Below, in pieces: positions 5,888 through 8,055 of a stretch of 8,055 nucleotides of DNA. Within the stretch, counting starts at the first letter, position 1, and each line of letters begins with the position of its first letter. This DNA comes from JACCQS01 sp050999295 (GTDB lineage: Bacteria > Actinomycetota > Actinomycetes > Mycobacteriales > Geodermatophilaceae): contig JBPCPI010000091.1 in NCBI GenBank assembly GCA_050999295.1, positions 1 to 8,055 of the forward strand. Direction: 5' to 3'. The notes under the pieces were generated by a model. It saw nothing but the letters and a program-made list of their open reading frames with translations, had not been told where the DNA came from and did not search any database. Made by a program: the position numbers and the translations under genes.

Positions 5888-5940
5888 AGTGGTCACTAAC
5901 TGCTGACTGACCGTCCGTACGGCCGCAGTTGGTGACCACT
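5888..5940. repeat. Strong 16-bp inverted repeat upstream of the PhzF-like gene
   Basis: AGTGGTCACTAACTGC (5888-5903) is matched by GCAGTTGGTGACCACT (5925-5940), with 15 of 16 positions complementary and the last a G-U pair in RNA. The 21-base loop contains a second palindrome, CCGTACGG (5915-5922). It lies 58 bases before the PhzF-like start codon and 40 after the methyltransferase stop. It could be an operator with two half-sites, a terminator without a T run, or an RNA hairpin in a leader. Confidence 0.75.
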
Positions 5941-5997
5941 TCGTCCCAAGCACCGGGGGCGACCGACCAAGGCGGATCGATCCAGCAGAATGCGTAC

Positions 5998-6855
5998 ATG
6001 GCGCGCCCGTTCCAGCAAGTCGATGTCTTCACGACCACGCCCTACCTCGGCAATCCGGTCGCCGTGGTCCTGGACGCCGACGGATTGACCACCGAGCAGA
6101 TGCAGGTCTTCGCGCACTGGACCAACCTGTCCGAGACGACGTTCGTTCTGCCACCGACCCAGCAGGGCGCTGACTACCGGGTACGGATCTTCACGCCGGT
6201 GGCCGAGCTACCGTTCGCCGGCCACCCAACGTTGGGCACCTGCCACGCCTGGCTCGCGGCCGGACACAACGCTGGTGCCGGCGCAGGCGCTGGGGGCAAT
6301 CCCGATCCCCGCGAGATCGTGCAACAGTGCGCGGCCGGGCTGGTGCGAATTCGCCGTACGTCCGATGGGCTGGCCTTCGCCGCGCCGCCATTGCTGCGCG
6401 ACGGCCCGGTCGACGATGGGCTGCTGGACCGAATCGCCTCGATGGCAGGCATCAGTCGTGCCGACATCGTCGATGCGCAATGGGCTGACAACGGACCCGG
6501 CTGGGTGGCCGTCCTGCTCGAGAGCGCCGAGGCGGTTCTCGCGCTGCGGCCGAGCCCGGCCGATCTCGACCTCGGCGTCGTGGGTCCTTACCCGCCAGGG
6601 TCGCCGCAGGCCTTCGAGGTACGCGCGTTCTTTCCCAAGGACGGTGCGACCGTGGAGGACCCAGTCACCGGCAGCTTGAACGCCGCACTTGCGTCATGGC
6701 TGCTGCGTACCAGTCGGGCAACTGCGCCCTACGTCGTCAGCCAGGGCACGGCATTGGGCCGCGCCGGGCGCGTCCACGTCTCCCGTGACACCGATGCAAC
6801 CATCTGGGTCGGCGGCGGCACCGTGACCTGCATCGCCGGACAGCTCGACCTCTGA
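5998..6855 (+). CDS. PhzF-family isomerase/epimerase-like protein
   Basis: A 285-residue protein of the PhzF family (diaminopimelate-epimerase-like fold with two similar domains). The family start is QVDVFTTTPYLGNPVAVVLD. E46 in NLSETTFV corresponds to the catalytic Glu; RIFTPVAELPFAGHPTLG (63-80) and EDPVTGSLNAA (220-230) are the hallmark motifs. PhzF itself isomerises trans-2,3-dihydro-3-hydroxyanthranilate in phenazine synthesis, but no other phz gene is present and most stand-alone homologues have unknown substrates. A Gly/Ala repeat at residues 92-100 is a local insertion. The ATG at 5998 was chosen by family N-terminus; there is no good Shine-Dalgarno site, and an upstream in-frame start at 5929 would lie inside the inverted repeat. 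That repeat may control the gene. Confidence 0.9.
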   Translation: MARPFQQVDVFTTTPYLGNPVAVVLDADGLTTEQMQVFAHWTNLSETTFVLPPTQQGADYRVRIFTPVAELPFAGHPTLGTCHAWLAAGHNAGAGAGAGGNPDPREIVQQCAAGLVRIRRTSDGLAFAAPPLLRDGPVDDGLLDRIASMAGISRADIVDAQWADNGPGWVAVLLESAEAVLALRPSPADLDLGVVGPYPPGSPQAFEVRAFFPKDGATVEDPVTGSLNAALASWLLRTSRATAPYVVSQGTALGRAGRVHVSRDTDATIWVGGGTVTCIAGQLDL

Positions 6856-6893
6856 CCGTTCGGCCGGTCGAGAGACGCCGTACCAGAGACGCC
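6854..6893. terminator. Weak hairpin and direct repeat between convergent genes
   Basis: GACCG (6854-6858) and CGGTC (6865-6869) form a short stem at the end of the PhzF-like gene. Just after it, AGAGACGCC occurs twice (6871-6879 and 6885-6893). This 80-bp gap between convergent genes may contain terminators, but none is convincing. Confidence 0.2.
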
Positions 6894-6935
6894 CCCCTCC
6901 GGTGCTCCGCGGGCAGAGTGGCCCATTCGGCTCAG

Positions 6936-7322
6936 TCAGGTGGCGCGTTCGGCGTCGCTGCGCAAGATGCAGAACTCGTTGCCTTCCGGGTCCGCGAGCA
7001 CAACCCATCCGGATCCGTCCGGGCGGCGGCGGTCGTCGACTGTGCGGGCTCCGAGATCCAATAGCCGCTCCAGCTCTTCGTCGCGGGTGCCTTCGGCGGG
7101 CCTCAGGTCCAGGTGCAGGCGATTCTTGACCTGCTTGGTGTCCGGAACCTCGATGAACAACAGCCGCTGTGCCCCGTCGGCCGAGAAGATCATGCATTCC
7201 TCGTCCCCGGGCTCGTCGGGGTGGTCCGGGTCCTGGCTGAATCCGAGCACCTTGCCCCAGAACACAGCCATCGCGTAGGGGTCGAGGCTGTCGAATGACG
7301 TGTGCGAGATGAGTGCGGTCAT
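6936..7322 (-). CDS. VOC-family (glyoxalase/bleomycin-resistance-like) protein
   Basis: A 128-residue single-domain protein with two beta-alpha-beta-beta-beta units. The N-terminal unit has SFDSLDPYAMAVFWGKVLGF and RLLFIEVPDTKQVKNRLHLD; the C-terminal unit has RTVDDRR and WVVLADPEGNEFCILRS, the usual ending of this family. Residues His71 in the LHLD strand and Glu116 in the DPEGNEFC strand occupy typical metal-site positions, but the ligand or substrate cannot be told; the family includes dioxygenases, isomerases and drug-binding proteins. The ATG at 7322 matches the family start and overlaps the stop of a short upstream frame by 4 bp (ATGA). It converges on the PhzF-like gene, so the two are not co-transcribed. 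Confidence 0.88.
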   Translation of the reverse strand: MTALISHTSFDSLDPYAMAVFWGKVLGFSQDPDHPDEPGDEECMIFSADGAQRLLFIEVPDTKQVKNRLHLDLRPAEGTRDEELERLLDLGARTVDDRRRPDGSGWVVLADPEGNEFCILRSDAERAT

Positions 7323-7402
7323 AGCGGCCACTCTGGGCCGAACGCCGGCGTGGTGTCCACGCAGATTCCGATTGCCCGCCGATTCTCCCAGCGCGGCGAG
7401 CT
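7319..7402 (-). other. Possible gene tail overlapping the VOC start
   Basis: A minus-strand frame reading SSPRWENRRAIGICVDTTPA and then FGPEWPL ends with a TGA that overlaps the VOC ATG as ATGA, the arrangement of translationally coupled genes. Third positions are mostly G or C. Upstream the frame runs antisense through the vapB remnant, so if real it is the 3' end of a gene cut off near 7400. I do not recognise the sequence. Confidence 0.3.
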
Positions 7403-7619
7403 GACGAGGACGTGCTGCTTGCCGTACGCGAGCGGGCGCGGCGTGCGAAGCGCACTGCCGGGGAGGTGCTGTCGGAGCTTGCTCGCGAGGCACTGACCGG
7501 CCAGCATCGCCAGCCCGAGAATCGTGGAAAGGGTCAGTACGGCTTTCGGCCCTGCCGCGCCGAGGTGCTGCCATCTCCAACGCGTTGATCGACCGGCTTC
7601 GGGAGGACGAATCGGGTGA
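7403..7619 (+). pseudogene. vapB-type antitoxin remnant, no start and frameshifted
   Basis: The plus strand reads DEDVLLAVRERARRAKRTAG, then EVLSELAREALTGQ and YGFRP, typical of a VapB antitoxin, but the first strand and start codon are missing: upstream codons show no family match and no initiator. After FRP at 7550-7552 the family continues one frame over as LPRRGAAISNALIDRLREDE. One C added to the CCC at 7550-7552 restores the frame. The end is also out of phase: one extra G in GGG (7614-7616) would give the classic TGATG overlap with vapC at 7617-7621. So it appears truncated at 5' and altered at two short C/G runs. Confidence 0.75.
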
Positions 7620-7868
7620 TGCGAGCCCTGCTAAATGTCAATGTGCTCCTAGCCCTGCTCGACGGCGATCACGTCGATCACCGCCGGACGTCAGCAGCCT
7701 CGATGCTGGGATCGTGGACCGCCCCGCCTGCACGGCTCGCGTCAGGTGACCGACGCGTACCTGCTCGCGCTGGCAACGGCGCACGACGGGCGCTTCGTCA
7801 CATTCGACCTCACCCAGTCCCTGGCTTCGGTGCCCGGCGCTTCCGCGGAGCACCTGACTGTCTTGTAG
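7619..7868 (+). pseudogene. vapC-type PIN toxin remnant with internal deletion and frameshift
   Basis: The beginning MRALLNVNVLLALLDGDHVD is a VapC start, although the first catalytic Asp of the usual LLDVNVLLALL is Asn7 here. After about residue 23 (near 7687) the sequence jumps to another frame, PDVSSLDAGIVDRP, the late part of the family, so some 60 central residues are deleted. Beyond 7725 it switches frame again to RLHGSRQVTDAYLLALATAH, then GRFVTFD and an end EHLTVL with TAG at 7866-7868. The second switch is explained by one missing C in CCCC (7722-7725). GGGAGGA at 7601-7607 is a good Shine-Dalgarno site for GTG 7616 or ATG 7619. The gene cannot make an active toxin. Confidence 0.8.
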
Positions 7869-8055
7869 TTCGCATCCCTGCCTCACGTCCGTACCGCTCG
7901 AGCCGCGCCTGCACGCCGTCGAAGTAGACGGTCTTGGCGCGCGTGTAGTCGTCGAAGTCCGGATCACTCGCATGTGCCCGCGCCAACTCGGTCTTCGTTT
8001 GCTGATAGCGGTTTCGTTCGTCTGGGTCGTCTCGAAGCCAGTCCCGGAACAGGAT
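7810..8055 (-). CDS. GrpB-family protein, C-terminal part (runs off window)
   Basis: The last 81 residues are present: ILFRDWLRDDPDERNRYQQT, KTELARA, then DFDDYTRAKTVYFDGVQARL, resembling the C-terminal half of GrpB/UPF0157 proteins, which belong to the nucleotidyltransferase superfamily and have no settled function. The start is beyond 8055. The final residues, after ERYGREAGMR, are Arg/Pro/Lys-rich (RKRRAPKPGTG) and are encoded by DNA that on the other strand is the end of the vapC remnant. The two overlap by 59 bp tail to tail, so the native C-terminus may have been replaced by read-through. Family assignment is moderately secure from this fragment. Confidence 0.7.
   Translation of the reverse strand: MLFRDWLRDDPDERNRYQQTKTELARAHASDPDFDDYTRAKTVYFDGVQARLERYGREAGMRTTRQSGAPRKRRAPKPGTG

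Noticed and set aside
5144..5953. 269-codon minus-strand open frame opposite the methyltransferase
   Set aside because: It is the complement of a gene with clear SAM-binding motifs; no family resemblance of its own.
5998..7322. PhzF-like and VOC genes as a phenazine or resistance operon
   Set aside because: They are convergent, not co-transcribed, and no other phenazine gene is present.
6694..7455. Long minus-strand frame across the PhzF end and VOC gene
   Set aside because: It is out of frame with the VOC protein, whose own frame carries all the family motifs.

Overview
The window is high-GC DNA with strongly GC-biased third codon positions, GTG and TTG starts, a probable leaderless promoter, and protein families typical of Actinobacteria (PIN-domain toxin modules, an XRE-cupin regulator remnant, short VOC proteins). 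The many CGTAC/GTACG words suggest a Propionibacteriales-like genome (Nocardioides, Kribbella, Microlunatus), but that placement is only a guess. No rRNA, tRNA, CRISPR array, transposase or integrase was seen.

Layout. 1-256: no convincing gene. 257-932 (minus): an intact toxin-antitoxin pair, a Phd/YefM antitoxin overlapping a PIN-domain toxin by 11 bp. 1039-2363: a cytoplasmic sulfite-oxidase-like molybdopterin enzyme (minus) divergent from a TetR regulator (plus); the 53-bp gap holds a good sigma70-type promoter and two related palindromes, so this looks like a self-contained regulated pair. 2451-3123 (minus): a second TA module with an intact ribbon-helix-helix antitoxin and a VapC toxin broken by one missing base in a C run. 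3237-4153 (plus): a muconolactone-isomerase-like small protein and an XRE regulator with a long disordered tail. 4258-4902 (minus): an isolated HypC-type chaperone behind a cupin protein that is the C-terminal part of an XRE-cupin regulator whose DNA-binding domain is missing. 5228-6855 (plus): a class I SAM methyltransferase and a PhzF-family isomerase, separated by a strong 16-bp inverted repeat. 6936-7322 (minus): a VOC/glyoxalase-like protein. 7403-7868 (plus): remains of a third vapBC module (no antitoxin start, frameshifts, mid-toxin deletion). 7810-8055 (minus): the C-terminal part of a GrpB-family protein running off the window.

This is an accessory-type region: single-gene enzymes of small-molecule metabolism, each with its own regulator or none, interspersed with TA modules in three states (intact, toxin broken, eroded). 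The clearest signals are the decay pattern of the TA modules (single-base contractions of C/G runs, which may be real or sequencing errors), the headless XRE-cupin regulator, and the twin operator at the molybdoenzyme/TetR promoter. I did not find a clearly new multi-gene system.
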